This document shows, in pieces, positions 1-13,100 of a stretch of 64,000 bases of DNA (position 1 is its first letter; the number at the start of each line of letters is the position of its first letter). Under the pieces are notes generated by a model that was given only the letters and a program-made list of their open reading frames with translations, was not told where the DNA came from and searched no databases. Origin of the DNA: Astropecten irregularis (Eukaryota; Echinodermata; Asteroidea; Paxillosida; Astropectinidae); assembly GCA_963971285.1 (NCBI GenBank), contig OZ020247.1, forward strand, positions 7,894,614 to 7,958,613. The letters run 5' to 3'. Made by a program: the position numbers and the translations under genes.

Positions 1-198
1 ATATTTTGAACACGATCTTTGGAATCTGCCTGCTCATTTCTGGTCAAAATTCATGTGAAACAAAATTACACGTATCTTTTTATTTTCAGTGTAGATCATA
101 TATCTGAATTTTTGAACCTGAAGTCGCCCTGCTTAGCGAAATCTGCAATGTTTTACAAATCACGTTATGACGTGTTACACTGTATGTGTATTATATAT

Positions 199-212
199 GA
201 CAGCGCGCTGTC
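199..212 (+). repeat. Perfect 14-bp palindrome at monomer end (representative copy)
   Basis: GACAGCGCGCTGTC equals its own reverse complement. It closes about half of the monomers. The others carry GGCAGCACGCAGTC at the same place, which destroys the symmetry, or GGCAGCGCGCGGTC, which destroys it partly. A dyad this perfect and this often repeated could bind a homodimeric protein, but no binding protein can be named from the sequence. Confidence 0.85.
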
Positions 213-440
213 CAATCCCATATTTTGAATACGATCTTTGAAATCTGCCTGCTCATTTCTGGGGCAAACTCAGTAAAAACAAAATTACACGTGTCTTTTT
301 ATTTTCAGTGTAGATCATATATATCTGAATTTTTTAACCTGAAGTCGCCATGCTTAGCGAAATCTGCAATGTTTTACAAATCACGTTATGACGTGTTACA
401 CTGTATGTGTATTATATATGACAGCGCGCTGTCCAATCCT

Positions 441-612
441 ATATTTTGATTACGATCTTTGAACTCTGCCTGCTCATTTCTGGGGCAAACTCAGGAAAAA
501 CAATATAACAGGTGTCTTTTTATTTTAGGTCCAGATCATAGATCTGAATTTTTGAACCTGAAGTTGCCCTGCTTAGCGAAATTTGTTATATGGCAGCACG
601 CAGTCTAATCCT
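441..612 (+). repeat. Truncated satellite monomer (51-bp deletion)
   Basis: This monomer of the diverged class is 172 bp instead of 223 bp. Its sequence jumps from GAAATTTGTTAT straight to ATGGCAGCACG near position 589. The intact relative at 2,370-2,592 has 51 extra bases at that point. The junction lies between TTAT/ATAT-type short repeats, consistent with slippage or unequal exchange. Confidence 0.8.
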
Positions 613-2369
613 ATATTTTGAACACGATCTTTGAAAACTGCCTGCTCATTTCCGGGGCAAACTCAGGAAAAACAAAATTACACGCGTCTTTTTATTTTCA
701 GTCTAGATCATACATCTGAATTTTTGACCCTGAAGTCGCCCTGCTTAGCGAAATCTGCAATGTTTTACAAAACATGCAATACCAGTTTACACTGTATGTG
801 TATTATATATGGCAGCACGCAGTCTAATCCTATATTTTGAACACGATCTTTGAAAACTGCCTGCTCATTTCTGGGGAAAATTCAGGTAAAACAAAATTAC
901 ACGTGTCTTTTTATTTTCAGTGCAGATCATATATCTGAATTTTTTAACCTGAAGTCGCCCTGCTTAGCGTAATCTGCAATGTTTTACAAATCATGCAATA
1001 CCGGTTAACACTGTATGTGTATTATATGGCAGCACGCAGTCTAATCCTATATTTTGATCACGATCTTTGGAATCTGCCTGCTCATTTCTGGGGAAAATTC
1101 AGGTAAAACAAAATTACACGTGTCTTTTTATTTTCAGTGTAGATCATACATCTGAATTTTTGAACCTGAAGTCGCCCTGCTTAGCGAAATCTGCAATGTT
1201 TTACAAATCACGTTATGACATGCTACACTGTATGTGTATTATATTTGACAGCGCGCTGTCCAATCCTATATTTTGAACACGATCTTTGAAATCTGCCTGC
1301 TCATTTCTGGGTCAAACTCGGGAAAAACAAAATTACACGTGTCTTTTTATTATTTTTCAGTGTAGATCATATATCTGAATTTTTGAACCTGAAGTCGCCC
1401 TGCTTAGCGAAATCTGCATGTTTTACAAATCACGTTATGACATGCTACACTGTATGTGTATTATATTTGACAGCGCGCTGTCCAATCCTATATTTTGAAC
1501 ACGATCTTTGGAATCTGCTTGCTCATTTCTGGTCAAAATTCAGGTAAAACAAAATTACACGTATCTTTTTATTTTCAGTGTAGATCATATATCTGAATTT
1601 TTGAACCTGAAGTCGCCCTGCTTAGCGAAATCTGCAATGTTTTACAAATCACGTTATGACGTGTTACACTGTATGTGTATTATATATGACAGCGCGCTGT
1701 CCAATCCTATATTTTGAATACGATCTTTGAACTCTGCCTGCTCATTTCTGGGGCAAACTCAGGAAAAACAATATAACAGGTGTCTTTTTATTTTAGGTCC
1801 AGATCATAGATCTGAATTTTTGAACCTGAAGTTGCCCTGCTTAGCGAAATTTGTTATGATGTATATATCATATTATGACGTTCTACACTGTATGTGTATT
1901 ATATATATATGGCAGCACGCAGTCTAATCCTATATTTTGAACACGATCTATGAAAACTGCCTGCTCATTTCCGGGGCGAACTCAGGAAAAACAAAATTAC
2001 ACGTGTCTTTTTATTTTCAGTCTAGATCATAGATCTGAATTTTTGACCCTGAAGTCGCCCTGCTTAGCGAAATCTGCAATGTTTTACAAAACATGCAATA
2101 CCAGTTTACACTGTAAGTGTATTATATATGGCAGCACGCAGTCTAATCCTATATTTTGAATACGATCTTTGAACTCTGCCTGCTCATTTCCGGGGCAAAC
2201 TCAGTAAAAACAAAATTACACGTGTCTTTTTATTTTCAGTGTAGATCATATATCTGAATTTTTTAACCTGAAGTCGCCATGCTTAGCGAAATCTGCAATG
2301 TTTTACAAATCACGTTATGACGTGTTACACTGTATGTGTATTATATATGACAGCGCGCTGTCCAATCCT

Positions 2370-2592
2370 ATATTTTGATTACGATCTTTGAACTCTGCCT
2401 GCTCATTTCTGGGGCAAACTCAGGAAAAACAATATAACAGGTGTCTTTTTATTTTAGGTCCAGATCATAGATCTGAATTTTTGAACCTGAAGTGGCCCTG
2501 CTTAGCGAATTTTGTTATGATGTATATATCATATTATGACGTTCTACACTGTATGTGTATTATATATATATGGCAGCACGCAGTCTAATCCT
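2370..2592 (+). repeat. Representative of the diverged 223-bp monomer class
   Basis: This class differs at many positions from the others. It has AACAATATAACAGGTGTC for AACAAAATTACACGTGTC, TTTTAGGTCC for TTTTCAGTGT, GAAGTTGCC for GAAGTCGCC, and a distinct second half (TTTGTTATGATGTATATATC, then TATGACGTTC and an extended TATATATATGG). Other intact copies begin near 1,709, 4,777, 6,312, 35,080, 37,493, 39,030, 41,003, 42,322, 47,140 and 50,640. Copies at 18.8-33.4 kb and 44.3 kb carry an uninterrupted T run in the pyrimidine tract. Confidence 0.9.
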
Positions 2593-5500
2593 ATATTTTG
2601 AACACGATCTTTGAAAACTGCCTGCTCATTTCCGGGGCAAATTCAGGAAAAACAAAATTACACGTGTCTTTTTATTTTCAGTCTAGATCATACATCTGAA
2701 TTTTTGACCCTGAAGTCGCCCTGCTTAGCGAAATCTGCAATGTTTTACAAAACATGCAATACCAGTTTACACTGTATGTGTATTATATATGGGAGCACGC
2801 AGTCTAATCCTATATTTTGAACACGATCTTTGAAAACTGCCTGCTCATTTCTGGGGAAAATTCAGGTAAAACAAAATTACACGTGTCTTTTTATTTTCAG
2901 TGCAGATCATATATCTGAATTTTTTAACCTGAAGTCGCCCTGCTTAGCGAAATCTGCAATGTTTTACAAATCATGCAATACCGGTTAACACTGTATGTGT
3001 ATTATATGGCAGCACGCAGTCTAATCCTATATTTTGATCACGAACTTTGGAATCTGCCTGCTCATTTCTGGGGAAAATTCAGGTAAAACAAAATTACACG
3101 TGTCTTTTTATTTTCAGTGTAGATCATACATCTGAATTTTTGAACCTGAAGTCGCCCTGCTTAGCGAAATCTGCAATGTTTTACAAATCACGTTATGACA
3201 TGCTACACTGTATGTGTATTATATTTGACAGCGCGCTGTCCAATCCTATATTTTGAACACGATCTTTGAAATCTGCCTGCTCATTTCTGGGTCAAACTCG
3301 GGAAAAACAAAATTACACGTGTCTTTTTATTTTCAGTGTAGATCATATATCTGAATTTTTGAACCTGAAGTCGCCCTGCTTAGCGAAATCTGCATGTTTT
3401 ACAAATCACGTTATGACATGCTACACTGTATGTGTATTATATTTGACAGCGCGCTGTCCAATCCTATATTTTGAACACGATCTTTGGAATCTGCCTGCTC
3501 ATTTCTGGTCAAAATTCAGGTAAAACAAAATTACACGTATCTTTTTATTTTCAGTGTAGATCATATATCTGAATTTTTGAACCTGAAGTCGCCCTGCTTA
3601 GCGAAATCTGCAATGTTTTACAAATCACGTTATGACGTGTTACACTGTATGTGTATTATATATGACAGCGCGCTGTCCAATCCTATATTTTGAATACGAT
3701 CTTTGAAATCTGCCTGCTCATTTCTGGGTCAAACTCGGGAAAAACAAAATTACACGTGTCTTTTTATTTTCAGTGTAGATCATATATCTGAATTTTTGAA
3801 CCTGAAGTCGCCCTGCTTAGCGAAATCTGCATGTTTTACAAATCACGTTATGACATGCTACACTGTATGTGTATTATATTTGACAGCGCGCTGTCCAATC
3901 CTATATTTTGAACACGATCTTTGGAATCTGCCTGCTCATTTCTGGTCAAAATTCAGGTAAAACAAAATTACACGTATCTTTTTATTTTCAGTGTAGATCA
4001 TATATCTGAATTTTTGAACCTGAAGTCGCCCTGCTTAGCGAAATCTGCAATGTTTTACAAATCACGTTATGACGTGTTACACTGTATGTGTATTATATAT
4101 GACAGCGCGCTGTCCAATCCTATATTTTGAATACGATCTTTGAAATCTGCCTGCTCATTTCTGGGGCAAACTCAGTAAAAACAAAATTACACGTGTCTTT
4201 TTATTTTCAGTGTAGATCATATATCTGAATTTTTTAACCTGAAGTCGCCCTGCTTAGCGAAATCTGCAATGTTTTACAAAACATGCAATACCAGTTTACA
4301 CTGTATGTGTATTATATATGGCAGCACGCAGTCTAATCCTATATTTTGAATACGATCTTTGAACTCTGCCTGCTCATTTCTGGGGAAAATTCAGGTAAAA
4401 CAAAATTACACGTGTCTTTTTATTTTCAGTGTAGATCATATATCTGAATTTTTTAACCTGAAGTCGCCCTGTTTAGCGAAATCTGCAATGTTTTACAAAT
4501 CATGCAATACCGGTTTACACTGTATGTGTATTATATGGCAGCACGCAGTCTAATCCTATATTTTGAACACGATCTTTGGAATCTGCCTGCTCATTTCTGG
4601 TCAAAATTCAGGTAAAACAAAATTACACGTATCTTTTTATTTTCAGTGTAGATCATATATCTGAATTTTTTAACCTGAAGTCGCCATGCTTAGCGAAATC
4701 TGCAATGTATTACAAATCACGTTATGACGTGTTACACTGTATGTGTATTATATATGACAGCGCGCTGTCCAATCCTATATTTTGATTACGATCTTTGAAC
4801 TCTGCCTGCTCATTTCTGGGGCAAACTCATGAAAAACAATATAACAGGTGTCTTTTTATTTTAGGTCCAGATCATAGATCTGAATTTTTGAACCTGAAGT
4901 TGCCCTGCTTAGCGAAATTTGTTATGATGTATATATCATATTATGACGTTCTACACTGTATGTGTATTATATATATATGGCAGCGCGCTGTCAAATCCTA
5001 TATTTTGAACACGATCTTTGGAATCTGCCTGCTCATTTCCGGGGCAAACTCAGGAAAAACAAAATTACACATGTCTTTTTATTTTCAGTCTAGATCATAG
5101 ATCTGAATTTTTGACCCTGAAGTCGCCCTGCTTAGCGAAATCTGCAATGTTTTACAAAACATGCAATACCAGTTTACACTGTATGTGTATTTTATATGGC
5201 AGCACGCAGTCTAATCCTATATTTTGAACACGATCTTTGAAAACTGCCTGCTCATTTCTGGGGAAAATTCAGGTAAAACAAAATTACACGTGTCTTTTTA
5301 TTTTCAGTGCAGATCATATATCTGAATTTTTTAACCTGAAGTCGCCCTGCTTAGCGAAATCTGCAATGTTTTACAAATCATGCAATACCGGTTAACACTG
5401 TATGTGTATTATATGGCAGCACGCAGTCTAATCCTATATTTTGATCACGATCTTTGGAATCTGCCTGCTCATTTCTGGGGAAAATTCAGGTAAAACAAAA

Positions 5501-7199
5501 TTACACGTGTCTTTTTATTTTCAGTGTAGATCATACATCTGAATTCTTGAACCTGAAGTCGCCCTGCTTAGCGAAATCTGCAATGTTTTACAAATCACGT
5601 TATGACATGCTACACTGTATGTGTATTATATTTGACAGCGCGCTGTCCAATCCTATATTTTGAACACGATCTTTGAAATCTGCCTGCTCATTTCTGGGTC
5701 AAACTCGGGAAAAACAAAATTACACGTGTCTTTTTATTTTCAGTGTAGATCATATATCTGAATTTTTGAACCTGAAGTCGCCCTGCTTAGCGAAATCTGC
5801 AATGTTTTACAAATCACGTTATGACATGCTACACTGTATGTGTATTATATTTGACAGCGCGCTGTCCAATCCTATATTTTGAACACGATCTTTGGAATCT
5901 GCCTGCTCATTTCTGGTCAAAATTCAGGTACAACAAAATTACACGTATCTTTTTATTTTCAGTGTAGATCATATATCTGAATTTTTGAACCTGAAGTCGC
6001 CCTGCTTAGCGAAATCTGCAATGTTTTACAAATCACGTTATGACGTGTTACACAGTATGTGTATTATATATGACAGCGCGCTGTCCAATCCTATATTTTG
6101 AATACGATCTTTGAAATCTGCCTGCTCATTTCTGGGGCAAACTCAGTAAAAACAAAATTACACGTGTCTTTTTATTTTCAGTGTAGATCATATATCTGAA
6201 TTTTTTAACCTGAAGTCGCCATGCTTAGCGAAATCTGCAATGTTTTACAAATCACGTTATGACGTGTTACACTGTATGTGTATTATATATGACAGCGCGC
6301 TGTCCAATCCTATATTTTGATTACGATCTTTGAACTCTGCCTGCTCATTTCTGGGGCAAACTCAGGAAAAACAATATAACAGGTGTCTTTTTATTTTAGG
6401 TCCAGATCATAGATCTGAATTTTTGAACCTGAAGTTGCCCTGCTTAGCGAAATTTGTTATGATGTATATATCATATTATGACGTTCTACACTGTATGTGT
6501 ATTATATATATATGGCAGCACGCAGTCTAATCCTATATTTTGCACACGATCTTTGAAAACTGCCTGCTCATTTCTGGGGAAAATTCAGGTAAAACAAAAT
6601 TACACGTGTCTTTTTATTTTCAGTGTAGATCATACATCTGAATTTTTGAACCTAAAGTCGCCCTGCTTAGCGAAATCTGCAATGTTTTACAAATCATGCA
6701 ATACCGGTTAACACTGTATGTGTATTATATTTGACAGCGCGCTGTCCAATCCTATATTTTGAACACGATCTTTGAAATCTGCCTGCTCATTTCTGGGTCA
6801 AACTCGGGAAAAACAAAATTACACGTGTCTTTTTATTTTCAGTGTAGATCATATATCTGAATTTTTGAACCTGAAGTCGCCCTGCTTAGCGAAATCTGCA
6901 ATGTTTTACAAATCATGCTTTACCGGTTAACACTGTATGTTTATTATATGGCAGCACGCAGTCTAATCCTATATTTTGATCACGATCTTTGGAATCTGCC
7001 TGCTCATTTCTGGGGAAAATTTATGTAAAACAAAATTACACGTGTCTTTTTATTTTCAGTGTAGATCATACATCTGAATTCTTGAACCTGAAGTCGCCCT
7101 GCTTAGCGAAATCTGCAATGTTTTACAAATCACGTTATGACGTGCTACACTGTATGTGTATTATATATGACAGCGCGCTGTCCAATCCTATATTTTGAA

Positions 7200-10100
7200 C
7201 ACGATCTTTGAAATCTGCCTGCTCATTTCTGGGTCAAACTCGGGAAAAACAAAATAACACGTGTCTTTTTATTTTCAGTGTAGATCATATATCTGAATTT
7301 TTTTACCTGAAGTCGCCCTGCTTAGCGAAATCTGCAATGTTTTACAAATCATGCAATACCGGTTAACACTGTATGTGTATTATATGGCAGCACGCAGTCT
7401 AATCCTATATTTTGATCACGATCTTTGGAATCTGCCTGCTCATTTCTGGGGAAAATTCATGTAAAACAAAATTACACGTGTCTTTTTATTTTCAGTGTAG
7501 ATCATACATCTGAATTCTTGAACCTGAAGTCGCCCTGCTTAGCGAAATCTGCAATGTTTTACAAATCACGTTATGACATGCTACACTGTATGTGTATTAT
7601 ATTTGACAGCGCGCTGTCCAATCCTATATTTTGAACACGATCTTTGAAATCTGCCTGCTCATTTCTGGGTCAAACTCGGGAAAAACAAAATTACACGTGT
7701 CTTTTTATTTTCAGTGTATATCATATATCTGAATTTTTGAACCTGAAGTCGCCCTGCTTAGCGAAATCTGCAATGTTTTACAAATCATGCAATACCGGTT
7801 AACACTGTATGTGTATTTTATATGGCAGCACGCAGTCTAATCCTATATTTTGATCATGATCTTTGGAATCTGCCTGCTCATTTCTGGGGAAAATTGAGGT
7901 AAAACAAAATTACACGTGTCTTTTTATTTTCAGTGTAGATCATACATCTGAATTTTTGAACCTGAAGTCGCCCTGCTTAGCGAAATCTGCAATGTTTTAC
8001 AAATCACGTTATTACATGCTACACTGTATGTGTATTATATGTGACAGCGCGCTGTCCAATCCTATATTTTGAACACGATCTTTGAAATTTGCCTGCTCAT
8101 TTCTGGGTCAAACTCGGGAAAAACAAAATAACACGTGTCTTTTTATTTTCGGTGTAGATCATATATCTGAATTTTTTAACCTGAAGTCGCCCTGCTTAGC
8201 GAAATCTGCAATGTTTTACAAATCATGCATTACCGGTTAACACTGTATGTGTATTATATGGCAGCACGCAGTCTAATCCTATATTTTGATCACGATCTTT
8301 GGAATCTGCCTGCTCATTTCTGGGGAAAATTTATGTAAAACAAAATTACACGTGTCTTTTTATTTTCAGTGTAGATCATACATCTGAATTCTTGAACCTG
8401 AAGTCGCCCTGCTTAGCGAAATCTGCAATGTTTTACAAATCACGTTATGACATGCTACACTGTATGTGTATTATATTTGACAGCGCGCTGTCCAATCCTA
8501 TATTTTGAACACGATCTTTGAAATCTGCCTGCTCATTTCTGGGTCAATCTCGGGAAAAACAAAATTACACGTGTCTTTTTATTTTCAGTGTAGATCATAT
8601 ATCTGAATTTTTGAACCTGAAGTCGCCCTGCTTAGCGAAATCTGCAATGTTTTACAAATCATGCAATACCGGTTTACACTGTATGTGTATTATATATGGC
8701 AGCACGCAGTCTAATCCTATATTTTGAACACGATCTTTGGAATCTGCCTGCTCATTTCTGGTCAAAATGTAGGTAAAACAAAATTACACGTATCTTTTTA
8801 TTTTCAGTGTAGATCATATATCTGAATTTTTGAACCTGAAGTCGCCCTGCTTAGCGAAATCTGCAATGTTTTACAAATCACGTTATGACGTGCTACACTG
8901 TATGTGTATTATATATGACAGCGCGCTGTCCAATCCTATATTTTGAACACGATCTTTGAAATCTGCCTGCTCATTTCTGGGTCAAACTCAGGAAAAACAA
9001 AATTACACTTGTCTTTTTATTTTCAGTGTAGATCATACATCTGAATTTTTAAACCTGAAGTCGCCCTGCTTAGCGAAATCTGCAATGTTTTACAAATCAC
9101 GTTATGACGTGTTACACTGTATGTGTATTATATATGACAGCGCGCTGTCCAATCCTATATTTTGAATACGATCTTTGAACTCTGCCTGCTCATTTCTGGG
9201 TCAAACTCGGGAAAAACAAAATTACACGTGTCTTTTTATTTCCAGTGTAGATCATATATCTGAATTTTTGAACCTGAAGTCGCCCTGCTTAGCGAAATCT
9301 GCAATGTTTTACAAATCACGTTATTACATGCTACACTGTATGTGTATTATATGTCACAGCGCTCGGTCCAATCCTATATTTTGAACACGATCTTTGAAAT
9401 CTGCCTGCTCATTTCTGGGTCAAACTCGGGAAAAACAAAATAACACGTGTCTTTTTATTTTCAGTGTAGATCATATATCTGAATTTTTGAACCTGAAGTC
9501 GCCCTGCTTAGCGAAATCTGCAATGTTTTACAAATCACGTTATTACATGCTACACTGTATGTGTATTATATGTGACAGCGCGCTGTCCAATCCTATATTT
9601 TGAACACGATCTTTGAAATCTGCCTGCTCATTTCTGGGTCAAACTCGGGAAAAACAAAATAACACGTGTCTTTTTATTTTCAGTGTAGATCATATATCTG
9701 AATTTTTTAACCTGAAGTCGCCCTGCTTAGCGAAATCTGCAATGTTTTACAAATCATGCAATACCGGTTAACACTGTATGTGTATTATATGGCAGCACGC
9801 AGTCTAATCCTATATTTTGATCACGATCTTTGGAATCTGCCTGCTCATTTCTGGGGAAAATTCATGTAAAACAAAATTACACGTGTCTTTTTATTTTCAG
9901 TGTAGATCATACATCTGAATTCTTGAACCTGAAGTCGCCCTGCTTAGCGAAATCTGCAATGTTTTACAAATCATGCAATACCGGTTAACACTGTATGTGT
10001 ATTATATGGCAGCACGCAGTCTAATCCTATATTTTGATCACGATCTTTGGAATCTGCCTGCTCATTTCTGGGGAAAATTCATGTAAAACAAAATTACACG

Positions 10101-13100
10101 TGTCTTTTTATTTTCAGTGTAGATCATACATCTGAATTCTTGAACCTGAAGTCGCCCTGCTTAGCGAAATCTGCAATGTTTTACAAATCACGTTATGACA
10201 TGCTACACTGTATGTGTATTATATTTGACAGCGCGCTGTCCAATCCTATATTTTGAACACGATCTTTGAAATCTGCCTGCTCATTTCTGGGTCAAACTCG
10301 GGAAAAACAAAATTACACGTGTCTTTTTATTTTCAGTGTATATCATATATCTGAATTTTTGAACCTGAAGTCGCCCTGCTTAGCGAAATCTGCAATGTTT
10401 TACAAATCATGCAATACCGGTTAACACTGTATGTGTATTTTATATGGCAGCACGCAGTCTAATCCTATATTTTGATCACGATCTTTGGAATCTGCCTGCT
10501 CATTTCTGGGGAAAATTGAGGTAAAACAAAATTACACGTGTCTTTTTATTTTCAGTGTAGATCATACATCTGAATTTTTGAACCTGAAGTCGCCCTGCTT
10601 AGCGAAATCTGCAATGTTTTACAAATCACGTAATTACATGCTACACTGTATGTGTATTATATGTGACAGCGCGCTGTCCAATCCTATATTTTGAACACGA
10701 TCTTTGAAATTTGCCTGCTCATTTCTGGGTCAAACTCGGGAAAAACAAAATAACACGTGTCTTTTTATTTTCAGTGTAGATCATATATCTGAATTTTTTA
10801 ACCTGAAGTCGCCCTGCTTAGCGAAATCTGCAATGTTTTACAAATCATGCATTACCGGTTAACACTGTATGTGTATTATATGGCAGCACGCAGTCTAATC
10901 CTATATTTTGATCACGATCTTTGGAATCTGCCTGCTCATTTCTGGGGAAAATTTATGTAAAACAAAATTACACGTGTCTTTTTATTTTCAGTGTAGATCA
11001 TACATCTGAATTCTTGAACCTGAAGTCGCCCTGCTTAGCGAAATCTGCAATGTTTTACAAATCACGTTATGACATGCTACACTGTATGTGTATTATATTT
11101 GACAGCGCGCTGTCCAATCCTATATTTTGAACACGATCTTTGAAATCTGCCTGCTCATTTCTGGGTCAATCTCGGGAAAAACAAAATTACACGTGTCTTT
11201 TTATTTTCAGTGTAGATCATATATCTGAATTTTTGAACCTGAAGTCGCCCTGCTTAGCGAAATCTGCAATGTTTTACAAATCATGCAATACCGGTTTACA
11301 CTGTATGTGTATTATATATGGCAGCACGCAGTCTAATCCTATATTTTGAACACGATCTTTGGAATCTGCCTGCTCATTTCTGGTCAAAATGTAGGTAAAA
11401 CAAAATTACACGTATCTTTTTATTTTCAGTGTAGATCATATATCTGAATTTTTGAACCTGAAGTCGCCCTGCTTAGCGAAATCTGCAATGTTTAACAAAT
11501 CACGTTATGACGTGCTACACTGTATGTGTATTATATATGACAGCGCGCTGTCCAATCCTATATTTTGAACACGATCTTTGAAATCTGCCTGCTCATTTCT
11601 GGGTCAAACTCAGGAAAAACAAAATTACACTTGTCTTTTTATTTTCAGTGTAGATCATACATCTGAATTTTTGAACCTGAAGTCGCCCTTCTTAGCGAAA
11701 TCTGCAATGTTTTACAAATCACGTTATGACGTGTTACACTGTATGTGTATAATATATGACAGCGCGCTGTCCAATCCTATATTTTGAATACGATCTTTGA
11801 ACTCTGCCTGCTCATTTCTGGGTCAAACTCGGGAAAAACAAAATTACACGTGTCTTTTTATTTCCAGTGTAGATCATATATCTGAATTTTTGAACCTGAA
11901 GTCGCCCTGCTTAGCGAAATCTGCAATGTTTTACAAATCACGTTATTACATGCTACACTGTATGTGTATTATATGTGACAGCGCTCGGTCCAATCCTATA
12001 TTTTGAACACGATCTTTGAAATCTGCCTGCTCATTTCTGGGTCAAACTCGGGAAAAACAAAATAACACGTGTCTTTTTATTTTCAGTGTAGATCATATAT
12101 CTGAATTTTTGAACCTGAAGTCGCCCTGCTTAGCGAAATCTGCAATGTTTTACAAATCACGTTATTACATGCTACACTGTATGTGTATTATATGTGACAG
12201 CGCGCTGTCCAATCCTATATTTTGAACACGATCTTTGAAATCTGCCTGCTCATTTCTGGGTCAAACTCGGGAAAAACAAAATAACACGTGTCTTTTTATT
12301 TTCAGTGTAGATCATATATCTGAATTTTTTAACCTGAAGTCGCCCTGCTTAGCGAAATCTGCAATGTTTTACAAATCATGCAATACCGGTTAACACTGTA
12401 TGTGTATTATATGGCAGCACGCAGTCTAATCCTATATTTTGATCACGATCTTTGGAATCTGCCTGCTCATTTCTGGGGAAAATTCATGTAAAACAAAATT
12501 ACACGTGTCTTTTTATTTTCAGTGTAGATCATACATCTGAATTCTTGAACCTGAAGTCGCCCTGCTTAGCGAAATCTGCAATGTTTTACAAATCACGTTA
12601 TTACATGCTACACTGTATGTGTATTATATTTGACAGCGCGCTGTCCAATCCTATATTTTGAAAACGATCTTTGAAATCTGCCTGCTCATTTCTGGGTCAA
12701 ACTCGGGAAAAACAAAATAACACGTGTCTTTTTATTTTCAGTGTATATCATATATCTGAATTTTTTAACCTGAAGTCGCCCTGCTTAGCGAAATCTGCAA
12801 TGTTTTACAAATCATGCAATACCGGTTAACACTGTATGTGTATTATATGGCAGCACGCAGTCTAATCCTATATTTTGATCACGATCTTTGGAATCTGCCT
12901 GCTCATTTCTGGGGAAAATTCATGTAAAACAAAATTACACGTGTCTTTTTATTTTCAGTGTAGATCATACATCTGAATTCTTGAACCTGAAGTCGCCCTG
13001 CTTAGCGAAATCTGCAATGTTTTACAAATCACGTTATGACATGCTACACTGTATGTGCATTATATTTGACAGCGCGCTGTCCAATCCTATATTTTGAACA

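Larger units (their letters stand above)
1..7200 (+). repeat. Satellite zone 1: mixed monomer classes with local duplications
   Basis: All main monomer classes occur here in irregular order. Two longer periods are visible. Units near 631 and 1,067 recur 1,980 bp later (2,611 and 3,047), and the units near 2,611 and 3,047 recur 2,407 bp later (5,018 and 5,454). A dimer of about 437 bp is duplicated at 3,266-4,139. A one-base deletion, giving CTGCATGTTTTAC in place of CTGCAATGTTTTAC, marks related copies near 1,417, 3,392 and 3,829. Confidence 0.85.

Noticed and set aside
1544..1578. A 35-nt intron within each monomer
   Set aside because: The donor and acceptor are good matches, but 35 nt is below the usual minimum for animal introns; only splicing between monomers would be plausible.
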